From Actinomycetes bacterium (lineage in GTDB: Bacteria; Actinomycetota; Acidimicrobiia; Acidimicrobiales; Microtrichaceae): a stretch of DNA of 64,000 nt. The notes under the pieces were generated by a model that was not told the DNA's origin, searched no databases, and saw only the letters and a list, made by a program, of their open reading frames with translations. This document shows positions 1 through 8,119 of the stretch, one piece after another (positions within the stretch are counted from its first letter, which is position 1; the number at the start of each line of letters is the position of its first letter). The position numbers were made by a program, and so were the translations under genes. Where the stretch lies: positions 372,001-436,000 of the forward strand of contig JAAEPF010000002.1 of NCBI GenBank assembly GCA_024222295.1, written 5' to 3'.

Positions 1-398
1 GCGTACTCGTCGAGGTGGTCGAGCCGCTCGCCCGCGCTGCGAAATTGGATCCCGTTGGCGGCGAACTCCGGCTCGTCCCATCCTGCGCCGAGCCCGACCT
101 CGCACCTGCCGCCGGAGAACTGGTCGATGGCCGCCACGGCGTTGGCCAGGATCGAGGGGTGCCGGAAGGCGGCGCAGTACACGAGTGAGCCGCAGCGCAC
201 GCGCGTGGTTCGCATGGCCAGGGCCATGTGTACCGCCACCGCTTCGAAGCAGCTGGTGCTGCGACCGTCGGCCGCATGGAAGTGGTCCCAGATCGAAATC
301 CACTCGAAGGGCAGTTCCTCGATGCGGGCCCACAGGGACTCGAGTTCGGCGACCGATGTGCTGGCGGGCCCCGTGTGAACTCCGAATGCGACGGCCAT
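1..398 (-). CDS. LLM-class F420-dependent oxidoreductase, 3' part cut by window edge
   Basis: The first 132 codons of a luciferase-like (TIM-barrel) flavin or F420 oxidoreductase run off the left edge. The product starts MAVAFGVHTGP and contains the family blocks WISIWDHFHAADG, then CGSLVYCAAFRHP, then GLGAGWDEPEF, in the order usual for LLM-class enzymes. The ATG at 398 is the first start after an in-frame run with none, and CAGACT lies 6 bases upstream of it, in line with the leaderless pattern elsewhere in this window. It is divergent from the Gfo/Idh gene. Substrate and the choice between F420 and FMN cannot be told from this part. Confidence 0.85.
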   Translation of the reverse strand, partial: MAVAFGVHTGPASTSVAELESLWARIEELPFEWISIWDHFHAADGRSTSCFEAVAVHMALAMRTTRVRCGSLVYCAAFRHPSILANAVAAIDQFSGGRCEVGLGAGWDEPEFAANGIQFRSAGERLDHLDEY

Positions 399-463
399 GG
401 ATGGAGTCTGGCAGAAGGGCGCAGCCGCGATCGGCGCCAGGCACAACGAAGGCGGGTGCTCTG

Positions 464-469
464 TAGCTT
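464..469 (+). promoter_or_regulatory. -10 element TAGCTT of a leaderless promoter
   Basis: TAGCTT ends 6 bases before ATG 476, leaving no room for a ribosome binding site. The element overlaps the alternative GTG at 470, which argues for the ATG as the start. Confidence 0.6.
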
Positions 470-475
470 GTGGCC

Positions 476-1570
476 ATGACCGAGCGTCCAACCGCCCTGG
501 GATTCCTGGGTTGTGGGTTCATCGCCCGATACCACGCGATGCAGTTGGCCGTGGCAGGGCATGACTGCTCGGCGGTCGCCTGCCACGACCCCGATGGTGA
601 ACGGGCGGCCCGGTTCGCACGCGAGGTCGCCTCGCAGATGCCCGCGCTTGGTTCCCCGGAGGTCTGCGGTTCGGTCGAAGAGGTGCTCGATGCCAGCGAT
701 GCCGTGTTCGTCTGCACCTGGACCGCCGCACACCGCGAGCTGGTCGTTGCCGCGGCCGATCGCGGGCTGCCTGTGTTCTGCGAGAAGCCTCTCGGCACTT
801 CGCTGGCAGATGCTGAGGCGGTTGCCTTGGCGCTGGAATCGACTCCGGCTCATGCCGTTGGACTCGTCCTGCGAAGCAGCCCCGCGATGCTCGCAGTGCA
901 GGAGTTGGTGCGCGATCCGGCCGCAGGTGCGGTGATGAACGTGGTGTTCCGCGATGACCAGTACCTGCCGGTGGACGGGCTCTACGAGTCGAGGTGGCGC
1001 GTCGACGCGACTCTCGCAGGGTCGGGGGCACTGCTCGAGCACTCGATCCACGACGCCGACCTGCTCGAGTTCCTGGTCGGGCCGATCGACGCGGTCGGTG
1101 CGCATGTCGGTCATTTCCACGGGATCGACGGGATCGAGGACAACGTCACAGCCATGGGGCGCTACCAGAGCGGCGCCACCTTCTCGCTCGCTTCGGTCTG
1201 GCACGACATCGACGCCCGTTCGAGCCTGCGCCGCATCGAAGTGTTCTGCGCGAACCGCCTGGTGACCCTCGAAGGCGACGTGTTCGGTCCCGTGCTGATG
1301 CAGTCCGACGATGAGACGCTGCACCTCGAGGGCGACGAAATCGTCGACTGGCTGGATCACCGCGATGTCCCGACCGAGTCGACCGAAACGGCATTTCTGC
1401 ACGCGGTTGGCCAACACCTGGAGGGGCGGAAACCCGCCCGCTTGCGGCCCGACGCGGCGGATGCCCTGAGGGCGCATCAGGTGGTCGATGCCATGTACCG
1501 CTCGGCCGCGGCCGGTGGTGCGCCGGTGGATGTGCCGGCGGGTGGCACGGCGACGGGAGAGGGAGGTTGA
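476..1570 (+). CDS. Gfo/Idh/MocA-family NAD(P)-dependent oxidoreductase
   Basis: The 364-residue protein has the N-terminal dinucleotide fold (GFLGCGFIA, residues 9-17), the family EKP motif (CEKPLG, residues 102-107) and a C-terminal sugar-binding domain with a GALLEHSIHD stretch carrying the likely catalytic His. Enzymes of this family oxidise or reduce sugars, inositols and related polyols with a nicotinamide cofactor. The frame overlaps the nagA-like gene by four bases, so the two are co-transcribed and an amino-sugar substrate is likely, though this is inference from context only. The start at ATG 476 is chosen because TAGCTT lies just before it. Confidence 0.88.
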   Translation: MTERPTALGFLGCGFIARYHAMQLAVAGHDCSAVACHDPDGERAARFAREVASQMPALGSPEVCGSVEEVLDASDAVFVCTWTAAHRELVVAAADRGLPVFCEKPLGTSLADAEAVALALESTPAHAVGLVLRSSPAMLAVQELVRDPAAGAVMNVVFRDDQYLPVDGLYESRWRVDATLAGSGALLEHSIHDADLLEFLVGPIDAVGAHVGHFHGIDGIEDNVTAMGRYQSGATFSLASVWHDIDARSSLRRIEVFCANRLVTLEGDVFGPVLMQSDDETLHLEGDEIVDWLDHRDVPTESTETAFLHAVGQHLEGRKPARLRPDAADALRAHQVVDAMYRSAAAGGAPVDVPAGGTATGEGG

Positions 1571-2670
1571 GCAGATCACAGCGCCTCGGTGTGGCCGCGG
1601 CACTCGTGGACGGCGCGATGGTCCCCGGTGACGTTTCGATCGCCGACGGCGTGGTCGAGCAGGTCGGTCACCCGCCAGGAGACGGCGCGCGTGGAGTGGC
1701 GGTCCCCGGATTCGTGGACTGGCAGGTCAATGGCTTCGGCGGTGTCCATTTCACCGGTGCCGACGCAGGCGCCATGGGCGAGGCGGCATCCGCTCTGGCG
1801 CGCGCAGGGATCGTGTTCGCAGCACCCACGTTCCTGTCCACCGATCTGGCCGGGTACCGCCGGTCCCTCGCCGAGCTGGGGGGCATTCTGGCCGCGGACC
1901 CGACGTGTGGGCTCACGGCCGCCCACCTCGAGGGGCCGTTCCTGTCCAGGGCGTTTGCCGGAGCGCACGATCCCTCGACCTTCGTCGCTGCGGACCCGGG
2001 CCTCATGCGGTCGCTGCTGGATGCGGGCCCCGTCGCGATGGTGACTCTTGCGCCCGAGCTGGACGGGTCAGCCGATGTGATCGCCGCGCTGGTCGAGCGC
2101 GGCGTGACGGTCAGCATCGGTCACAGCGATGCGGACGCAGCCGCAGCCCGGTTCGCACAACGGTGCGGGGCAACGGCCATCACACACTGCTGGAACGGGC
2201 ACCGCCGGTTCGCGCCCCGCGACCCTGGTCCCGCCGGCTGGGCGCTCGACACCCCCGGTGTGACCGTGGGCCTCGTCGCCGACGGCGTACACGTGGCGCC
2301 GGAGGTGGTTGCTCTCACGTTCGCCGTCGCCCCGCGCCGCGTGGCGGTGACCACCGATGCAATCGCGCCAGCCGGTACCGACCTCGAACACTGGAACGGC
2401 GGGGGCTTCCATGTCGAGGTCGCCGAGGGCGCCGCCAGGCTGGCCGATGGCACCCTGGCCGGGTCGGTCGCGACACCGACGAGGATGCTCCGCGAGCTCG
2501 AGCGGGCCGGGGTGGACTTCGCGGATGCGGTGCACGCGATGTCGGCGCCACAGGCACAGGCGCTCGGCCTCGGACAGTGGGCCGTGAGGCCGGGAGACCC
2601 CGCACACGTGACCGTGTTGGCCGACGACCACGAGGTGTTGGCCACCTGGCGCAACGGCGTGAGGCTCTAG
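1567..2670 (+). CDS. nagA: N-acetylglucosamine-6-phosphate deacetylase
   Basis: This 367-residue amidohydrolase removes the acetyl group from GlcNAc-6-phosphate, feeding amino sugar into glycolysis or cell-wall synthesis. The NagA metal and catalytic residues are in place: E122 in HLEGPF, H186 in IGHSDA, H207 in THCWNGH, H242 in VADGVHV and the catalytic D264 in TTDAIAPAG. Length fits the family (about 380). It starts at TTG 1567 inside the stop of the upstream oxidoreductase (TTGA overlap), which implies translational coupling. No transporter or NagB is in view. Confidence 0.9.
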   Translation: MSRSQRLGVAAALVDGAMVPGDVSIADGVVEQVGHPPGDGARGVAVPGFVDWQVNGFGGVHFTGADAGAMGEAASALARAGIVFAAPTFLSTDLAGYRRSLAELGGILAADPTCGLTAAHLEGPFLSRAFAGAHDPSTFVAADPGLMRSLLDAGPVAMVTLAPELDGSADVIAALVERGVTVSIGHSDADAAAARFAQRCGATAITHCWNGHRRFAPRDPGPAGWALDTPGVTVGLVADGVHVAPEVVALTFAVAPRRVAVTTDAIAPAGTDLEHWNGGGFHVEVAEGAARLADGTLAGSVATPTRMLRELERAGVDFADAVHAMSAPQAQALGLGQWAVRPGDPAHVTVLADDHEVLATWRNGVRL

Positions 2671-2687
2671 CCACAGGGGAGGTTCGC

Positions 2688-2703
2688 TTGACCGGGCGGT
2701 CAA
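2688..2703. promoter_or_regulatory. Palindromic operator overlapping a -35 box
   Basis: TTGACCGGGCGGTCAA is a perfect inverted repeat with 7-base arms and a 2-base centre. Its left end doubles as a -35 box (TTGACC); 17 bases further is AACACT (2711-2716), and ATG 2723 follows after 6 bases. A repressor bound here would block the alpha/beta hydrolase promoter. The shape suits a TetR-family dimer, but the binding protein is not identified. Confidence 0.6.
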
Positions 2704-2722
2704 GGCCGTCAACACTGCCCGG

Positions 2723-3604
2723 ATGCCGATGATGCAGGCCAACGGAATCGACATCTGGTTCGAGCAGTTCGGGGACCCCGACGACCCGGCGATGCTGCTG
2801 GTCAGCGGACTGGGGGCACAGGCGATCGGGTACGAGCCCGAGTACTGCAAAGGCATAGCCGAGCTCGGCCTGAACGTGATCCGCTACGACAACCGTGATG
2901 TGGGGCTGTCCACTCATGTCGATCACGAAGTCGGCGACGTCATGGAGGCCTTTGCATCCGCCGTCGCAGGCGGCGAGGTCGATGCTCCCTACACGCTCAG
3001 CGACATGGCCGCCGACGGCATGGCCCTGCTCTCGGGCCTTGGCATCGAGAGCGCTCACATCGCGGGTTCGTCCATGGGCGGGATGATCGTGCAGACGATG
3101 GCGATCGAGCACCCCGAGCGGGTGAGATCGCTCACCTCGGTGATGTCCACCACCGGGGAGGTCGAGTACGGCCTGCCCGAACCCGAATGCCTTGCCGGAC
3201 TCGCGTCGATCATGGCCCCGTCGGAGACCCGTGAGGAGCGAATCGAGTCGGGTGTGAGGCTCCAGAAGCTGATCGGCACACCAACGGAGTGGGACGAGGA
3301 CCGCACGAGGCAGAAGTCGGCCGAACAGGTGGACCGTGCGTATGACCCCGATGGCACGGCTCGACAGATGCTGTCGATCCTGGCTTCGGGGCACCGCGCC
3401 GAGGGCCTGACGAAGCTGGAGGTGCCCACGATGGTGCTGCACGGCGACTGCGATCCGCTGGTCAACGTCTCCGGGGGCGAGCGCACCGCCGAGCTGGTGC
3501 CGGGCTCGGAGTTCCGTCTCATGGACGGCATGGGCCACGACCTTCCGCCGGCCTACTGGTCACACGCAATCGAGGCGATCAGGTCGGTGACCTCCCGGGC
3601 CTGA
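2723..3604 (+). CDS. Alpha/beta-fold hydrolase
   Basis: A 293-residue alpha/beta hydrolase. The nucleophile elbow is GSSMGG with Ser117; the acid is probably D244 in GDCDP and the base H272 in GMGHDLP. An oxyanion-type SGLGAQA loop lies at 28-34 and a small cap sits between residues 145 and 215. Sequence style resembles the esterase and lactonase hydrolases of actinobacteria; the substrate is unknown. It stands alone behind a perfect palindromic operator with no obvious ribosome binding site, so it is probably a leaderless, repressor-controlled gene. ATG codons at 2729 and 2732 are alternative starts. Confidence 0.85.
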   Translation: MPMMQANGIDIWFEQFGDPDDPAMLLVSGLGAQAIGYEPEYCKGIAELGLNVIRYDNRDVGLSTHVDHEVGDVMEAFASAVAGGEVDAPYTLSDMAADGMALLSGLGIESAHIAGSSMGGMIVQTMAIEHPERVRSLTSVMSTTGEVEYGLPEPECLAGLASIMAPSETREERIESGVRLQKLIGTPTEWDEDRTRQKSAEQVDRAYDPDGTARQMLSILASGHRAEGLTKLEVPTMVLHGDCDPLVNVSGGERTAELVPGSEFRLMDGMGHDLPPAYWSHAIEAIRSVTSRA

Positions 3605-3705
3605 CCGGGGACCGATCGCAGCCACGAGCCGCTCGCTTCGAGTCCATCGGGCTTGACCGCGCTGGGGGCAGGAAACGAACACCGAGCCCGACGAAGGGGA
3701 ATGAC

Positions 3706-4872
3706 ATGGGTCCGTTGCAGGGAATCAAGGTAATCGAGGTCGCCGGAATCGGTCCGGGGCCGTTCACGGCCATGATGCTGGCGGACATGGGCGCGGATGT
3801 GATCCGTGTCGACCGCGCATCGCAGGCGACGGGCGCCGATCCGGCGTCACCGCCGGCCGATGTGCTCAACCGCGGACGTCGCAGCATTGCGCTCGACCTC
3901 AAGTCGCCAGAGGGCCTCGCAGTCCTGCTCGACATGGTTGAGCGGGCCGACGCACTCATCGAAGGCTTCCGCCCCGGAGTCACCGAGCGCTTGGGCTTCG
4001 GCCCCGACGCCTGCCTGCAGCGCAACCCGAAGCTCGTCTACGGGCGCATGACCGGGTGGGGTCAGGAGGGCCCCTACGCGCACACCGCCGGCCACGACAT
4101 CAACTACATCGCGCTGGGGGGCGTGCTCGGCCACCTCGGCCGCGAGGGCGAGAAGCCCACGCCGCCTATCAACCTGGTGGGCGACTTCGGCGGCGGTGGC
4201 CTGCTGCAGGCCTTCGGCGTGGTGTGCGCCCTGCTCGAGTCCGCCCGGTCAGGTGAGGGACAGGTCGTGGACACGGCGATGGTCGACGGGTCGGCCGTGC
4301 TGATGACCATGATCTGGGCGTTCAACGCAATGGGTATCTGGGGCGAGGAGCGCGGTACCAACATGCTCGACACCGGAACCCACTTCTATGACACCTATGA
4401 GACCTCTGACGCGAGGTTCGTGTCGATTGGTTCGATCGAGCCACAGTTCTACGCCGAACTGCTGCGACTCACCGACCTCGAGGCCCACCTCGCAGCGAAG
4501 GGCAAGGAGCTTCCGGCGCAGATGGACCGCGCCAACTGGGCCGGTCTGAAAGACGAGCTCGCCGAGATCTTCGCCTCCAAGACCCGCGACGAGTGGTGCG
4601 CAATCATGGAGGGCACCGATGTGTGCTTCGCTCCCGTGCTCACCATGCACGAGGCGGCGGCACATCCCCACAACGTGGAACGCGGAACGTTCGTGGAGAA
4701 TGCCGGCATAACCCAGCCGGCTCCGGCTCCCAGGTTCAGCCGTACCCCCGGCGAGATCCAGCGTCCCCCGGCACACCCGGGCCAGCACACGGACGAAGTC
4801 CTGGGCGAATGGCTCGACCTGGGCGCCGATGACCTCGCGAAGCTGCGGGAGTCTGGCGCGGTCGCCGGCTAG
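3706..4872 (+). CDS. CoA-transferase family III, alpha-methylacyl-CoA racemase type
   Basis: The 388-residue protein belongs to the CaiB/BaiF class III family and resembles alpha-methylacyl-CoA racemase, which interconverts the (R) and (S) 2-methyl epimers of branched acyl-CoA before beta-oxidation. The residues expected for the mycobacterial enzyme (His126, Asp156, Glu241) appear four positions later as H130 (TAGHDINYI), D160 (NLVGDFGGGG) and E245 (GSIEPQFY). The family opening GIKVIEVAGIGPGPF is present. An AAGGGGA ribosome binding site precedes ATG 3706. A long GC hairpin follows the gene. Confidence 0.88.
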   Translation: MGPLQGIKVIEVAGIGPGPFTAMMLADMGADVIRVDRASQATGADPASPPADVLNRGRRSIALDLKSPEGLAVLLDMVERADALIEGFRPGVTERLGFGPDACLQRNPKLVYGRMTGWGQEGPYAHTAGHDINYIALGGVLGHLGREGEKPTPPINLVGDFGGGGLLQAFGVVCALLESARSGEGQVVDTAMVDGSAVLMTMIWAFNAMGIWGEERGTNMLDTGTHFYDTYETSDARFVSIGSIEPQFYAELLRLTDLEAHLAAKGKELPAQMDRANWAGLKDELAEIFASKTRDEWCAIMEGTDVCFAPVLTMHEAAAHPHNVERGTFVENAGITQPAPAPRFSRTPGEIQRPPAHPGQHTDEVLGEWLDLGADDLAKLRESGAVAG

Positions 4873-4900
4873 CAGCGGCTCTGTTGCTCCCCCGGACGCG

Positions 4901-4932
4901 GACGTGCCCGCCGGGGGGAAGGCGGGCACGTC
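4901..4932. terminator. 12-bp GC hairpin between convergent genes
   Basis: GACGTGCCCGCC and GGCGGGCACGTC form a perfect 12-bp stem with an 8-base loop, 28 bases after the racemase stop. No T-run follows, as is common for actinobacterial intrinsic terminators. It could also serve the convergent minus-strand gene. Confidence 0.7.
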
Positions 4933-5095
4933 TGGGTTGGGGGAACTCTCTGATTCCTCGTTTCGGCTCTTTTCGAGCTGGATTGAGGATTCCGGCGACG
5001 TTTTCGCGCAAATGTTCCGGAACCTCGGCGCCGGCCGGGCGCGGAAGGGGACAGGTGGCGCTCAGCGGACGAGCACGCCAGGAGTCACCAGGGGG

Positions 5096-5986
5096 TCACG
5101 CGGCCGAGGGGCCCTTCAGTCTGTCGCTTAGCTGGCCCTTCTCGCCGAACAGCCTCTCGGTCCAACACTCGAGCAACTCCGAGGTGTCGCGGTCGTCGGG
5201 GTGGAACCCGTGCCGCTTGTAGCTGCTGATCCGCCTGCGCATCTCCTTGCTCAGGATCGGGTTCTTGCTCACCTTCGCCAGGCTCTTGCGCAGCCGGCCC
5301 CGCCGGCGGGTTGCGGGGTCGCCAAGCAGCGAGGCCACGAGCCCGGTGAGTACTGCGAAGTTGAACATCACCTGTGTCACGCGCATCACGTTGACCCGGA
5401 TGCGCTCGTTGCCACAGGCCGACATGTATACGTCGTACGCGACCGACTTGTGCTCGGCCTCCTCCAGGGCGTGCCAGTAGAACAGTTGGCGCACCTCGGC
5501 GATGTCGCATTCCTCTTCGAGGAAGTCGGTGGTGAGCAGGATCTCGGCAAGGGTGGCCGTGTAGTGCTCGAGTGCGGCGGTGAGGGCGAGCTGGTGTGCC
5601 TTCGGTGCGATCCTCGCCAGGAGCCCGAGGCCTATGCGCACGCGGCCGTCGAGATACCAGACCGGGTACCCGAGCTCGGCGAGGGTGTCGTTGAATTGCC
5701 GATGCTCGCGGCCGTGAATGGCCTCCTGGCCTATGAAGCCCTTGACCTGCTCGCGGAGTTCGGGGTCGGTTATCTGGTCGCGGTAGTTGCGTACCGACTG
5801 CACGAAGAAGTCCTCGCCCTCCGGGAACAGGCAGCTGAGCACGGCGACTAGGTGGCTCGAGACGAGGTCGTCGTTCATGAAGTGCCGGGGCAGGTCCACG
5901 TCGCCGAAGCCGAAATCGATTCTTCTGGTGGGAACGGACCTCGGTGGTGTGGGTGCAGCTGCGGCCTTGCGGCTCTCCTTGATCAT
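5096..5986 (-). CDS. Predicted metal-dependent hydrolase (PF10118-type, ferritin-like)
   Basis: The 296-residue protein is all-helical with two Glu/His clusters, EAIHGREH and HALEEAEHKS, of the kind seen in ferritin-like diiron proteins and in the family named 'predicted metal-dependent hydrolase'. The real chemistry of this family is poorly defined. It starts at ATG 5986 (MIKESRK), in front of which the reverse strand shows TTGCAT, 17 bases, AAGAAT and 7 bases. It is divergent from a TetR gene across an operator-like palindrome and is therefore its likely target. A long upstream frame extension is not supported. Confidence 0.78.
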   Translation of the reverse strand: MIKESRKAAAAPTPPRSVPTRRIDFGFGDVDLPRHFMNDDLVSSHLVAVLSCLFPEGEDFFVQSVRNYRDQITDPELREQVKGFIGQEAIHGREHRQFNDTLAELGYPVWYLDGRVRIGLGLLARIAPKAHQLALTAALEHYTATLAEILLTTDFLEEECDIAEVRQLFYWHALEEAEHKSVAYDVYMSACGNERIRVNVMRVTQVMFNFAVLTGLVASLLGDPATRRRGRLRKSLAKVSKNPILSKEMRRRISSYKRHGFHPDDRDTSELLECWTERLFGEKGQLSDRLKGPSAA

Positions 5987-5998
5987 GTCGGGTATTCT

Positions 5999-6013
5999 TC
6001 TACGAGACGTAGA
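5999..6013. promoter_or_regulatory. Inverted repeat, likely TetR operator
   Basis: TCTACG-AGA-CGTAGA is a perfect 6-base inverted repeat with a 3-base spacer. It lies between the divergent PF10118-type and TetR genes, inside the -35/-10 spacer read on the minus strand. Position and symmetry fit repression of the hydrolase by the neighbouring TetR protein. Confidence 0.55.
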
Positions 6014-6093
6014 TAAATGCAAGCATGGTTCGTCCACCAGCGCACGCAGGCCTCGCTGGTCGCTGCACATCCTGGTCCACGGGGCGCGCAGAC

Positions 6094-6099
6094 TACGGT
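6094..6099 (+). promoter_or_regulatory. -10 element TACGGT of a leaderless promoter
   Basis: TACGGT ends 7 bases before ATG 6107 of the TetR gene, with no ribosome binding site between. Confidence 0.45.
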
Positions 6100-6106
6100 C
6101 GTTGGC

Positions 6107-6745
6107 ATGGCAAAGGGAGCCAAGAGGGGTCGGCCCCGCCTCACCGACGCTCAGCGCGCCGAGCAGCGCGCCAGGCTGCTGCAATCGGCGATGGAGGCAA
6201 TCCGGGCCCACGGCTCCGACGTGTCCATCGACGACATAGCGGCCACCGCAGGAGTCTCCAAGCCGGTCCTCTACGGCCATTTCGGGGACCGCCTCGGACT
6301 GGCCGACGCCATCGCAGTGGCCCTTGCCGACAACGTGACCAACGAGGCAGCCGACGCCGTAGGCGGCCCGGATGCAGACGAGCTCGACTTCCCGGCTGCG
6401 GTAGGAGTCATCGTGACCTCGCTGGTCGACCTGGTCGAACACGAGCCCGCCATCTACGGCTTCCTCGTGCGCACCATCCGATCGGGAGACCGCGGGTTCT
6501 TCGACAACGCCCTCGTCGACGTGATCCGCGAACGTGGCGGTGCGCTGGCAGAGATCGCCAACCCCCACATCGACCCCGGCGCAAGGGCCGTGCTGGTGGA
6601 CGGCGCGTTCGGGTTCCTGCTCTTCTCCATCGAGTCATGGGCGCAGCGCGGCATGCCCAGCCGGGCGGAGCTGATCAGCACGCTCACCCACTCGGTGGTG
6701 GCGGGCTTCGGTGCCGCTGCGGCGCGCAGCTCACTGGTCGAGTGA
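6107..6745 (+). CDS. TetR-family transcriptional regulator
   Basis: The 212-residue protein has a basic N-terminus (KGAKRGRPRL), then the TetR helix-turn-helix: an SIDDIAATAGVSK core with VLYGHFGDRLGLADAI following, residues 40-70. The C-terminal ligand domain is not specific enough to name an inducer. Its divergent neighbour is the PF10118-type gene and an inverted repeat lies between them, so self-regulation and regulation of that gene are the simplest reading. Longer upstream starts lie in the promoter region and are rejected. Confidence 0.88.
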   Translation: MAKGAKRGRPRLTDAQRAEQRARLLQSAMEAIRAHGSDVSIDDIAATAGVSKPVLYGHFGDRLGLADAIAVALADNVTNEAADAVGGPDADELDFPAAVGVIVTSLVDLVEHEPAIYGFLVRTIRSGDRGFFDNALVDVIRERGGALAEIANPHIDPGARAVLVDGAFGFLLFSIESWAQRGMPSRAELISTLTHSVVAGFGAAAARSSLVE

Positions 6746-6806
6746 GTCCGGGACAACCGGCGACTTGACGATCGGCGGTCGGGGGGACCGGCGAGCCGGA
6801 CGGCTG

Positions 6807-7889
6807 TCAGATGTCCATCCGGAGAATCACCCGGGTCGGCCGCATTGCGTCGGGATGGTTCCTGCGGGCCTCACGCACGAATCCGAGAACGGCGTCGACC
6901 GCCTCGCTGGCCGGGTCCGCCTGGCCTGCGCCGTCCAGGGCCTTGATGCGTCCCAGCGCGGGTGCCGGTGCGGTGTCACTGCAGAGCATTCGCGTGGCCC
7001 ACGCGTGGGTCAGGCGACCGGTGGATGTCACGGTCTCCACGGTGATTCCGTTGCCGCCGGAATCGCGCAGCCAGGTCATGAACGAAGCCGCGTTGCCCGA
7101 GGGCACGGTGAGCGGCACGCAGTTCGGGTCGGTGAGTCGCGCCCTTGCGACGGTCAACTCGAGTCCGGGCAGTGAGTCGGCGTCGCGGGTCACCTCCACG
7201 AGCACGTTGTCGACCCAGCCGACCACTTCGTGGCCATCTGGTGACACATCGGGCTCGGAGTCGAAACCGATGGACTTCGCCCAGTCCGGTCGCTCGCCAC
7301 AGCCGGACGAGTTGGCCTCCGCGGCGGTGGGCTGCCGTGGCGGCGACCCGGTGCGAACCGTTACCTGCAGCCTCGAGGGGTCGTCCACCCCGAAGGCGTT
7401 GCGCACTGCCTCCACGGCCATGTCGGCGACCTCTAGGTGCCCGACCGGCCCGCTGGCGATCATCGAGGGGTTGGAGACTCCGCTCGGATCCGATTCCAGG
7501 CCGAGTGTCGCCACCTCGCCGGCCACCTTCGTGGCCTCGAAACCGACGCTGCGGCAGTATCGGGTGAGCGCCCAGGGCCCGAGCTCGCCATCGAGGTCGG
7601 AGCCCAGTTGGAGGTGGTAGGCGAAAGTGCCGGGGCCATCCACTCCCGGCCAGCCGACCGAGATGCCCATGCGCCAGTCCGAGCCGACTTCGTGCAGCTC
7701 GATGACGGTGCCGTCTCCGGCCCCGTCGACCGTGGTGTCGAGGTCGTCGTGGAACCGCTCCCAGCAGGCCCTGGTCTGCGATCCCACCCGCTCGATCCCC
7801 CCGACGCCAGAGACTCCACCCAGTTCCGCCACATCCTCAGGGTGTGACGTTGCCTCGTGGCGCTCGTGGGGATCGACCGGTGGTTCCAT
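6807..7889 (-). CDS. Hypothetical protein, 360 residues
   Basis: I do not recognise this protein. It is an acidic, probably soluble 360-residue product without signal peptide or membrane segment. Two parts seem structured: residues about 50-180, beginning near SQTRACWERF and rich in aromatic residues, and a C-terminal half ending RPTRVILRMDI. It has several spaced Cys (for example in SSGCGERPDW, DPNCVP and RMLCSD). ATG 7889 (MEPPVDPHER) is preferred because the upstream in-frame extension to 8129 reads as random Arg- and Gly-rich sequence. It converges on the TetR gene. The 230 bases between it and the MFS gene hold nothing recognised. Confidence 0.65.
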   Translation of the reverse strand: MEPPVDPHERHEATSHPEDVAELGGVSGVGGIERVGSQTRACWERFHDDLDTTVDGAGDGTVIELHEVGSDWRMGISVGWPGVDGPGTFAYHLQLGSDLDGELGPWALTRYCRSVGFEATKVAGEVATLGLESDPSGVSNPSMIASGPVGHLEVADMAVEAVRNAFGVDDPSRLQVTVRTGSPPRQPTAAEANSSGCGERPDWAKSIGFDSEPDVSPDGHEVVGWVDNVLVEVTRDADSLPGLELTVARARLTDPNCVPLTVPSGNAASFMTWLRDSGGNGITVETVTSTGRLTHAWATRMLCSDTAPAPALGRIKALDGAGQADPASEAVDAVLGFVREARRNHPDAMRPTRVILRMDI

Positions 7890-8104
7890 CCATGCCTCGA
7901 CTCTCGTTGGTGGGCGGTCACAGCCGGACCGTCCGCCAGTTGCGGGGCGACGGCGGAGTTGGACCGCAGGGCCGGGCAACCCCACCCGGAGGTGCCCGAC
8001 CCGCGGCCACTTCCCGCCGCCGCTATCTACCGATTGTGCGGGTTGCGGGACCCCGTGGCGATGGGATGAATTGCCCGTACTGAGGGGGCACTCAAGGCGC
8101 CGGG

Positions 8105-8110
8105 TAGTGT
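8105..8110 (+). promoter_or_regulatory. -10 element TAGTGT of a leaderless promoter
   Basis: TAGTGT ends 9 bases before ATG 8120 of the MFS gene. Confidence 0.5.
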
Positions 8111-8119
8111 GACCCAGCC

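Noticed and set aside
6788-6799. CCGGC-GA-GCCGG between tetR and the 360-residue gene
   Set aside because: Only 5 bp with a 2-base loop; too common in DNA of this composition to call a terminator.
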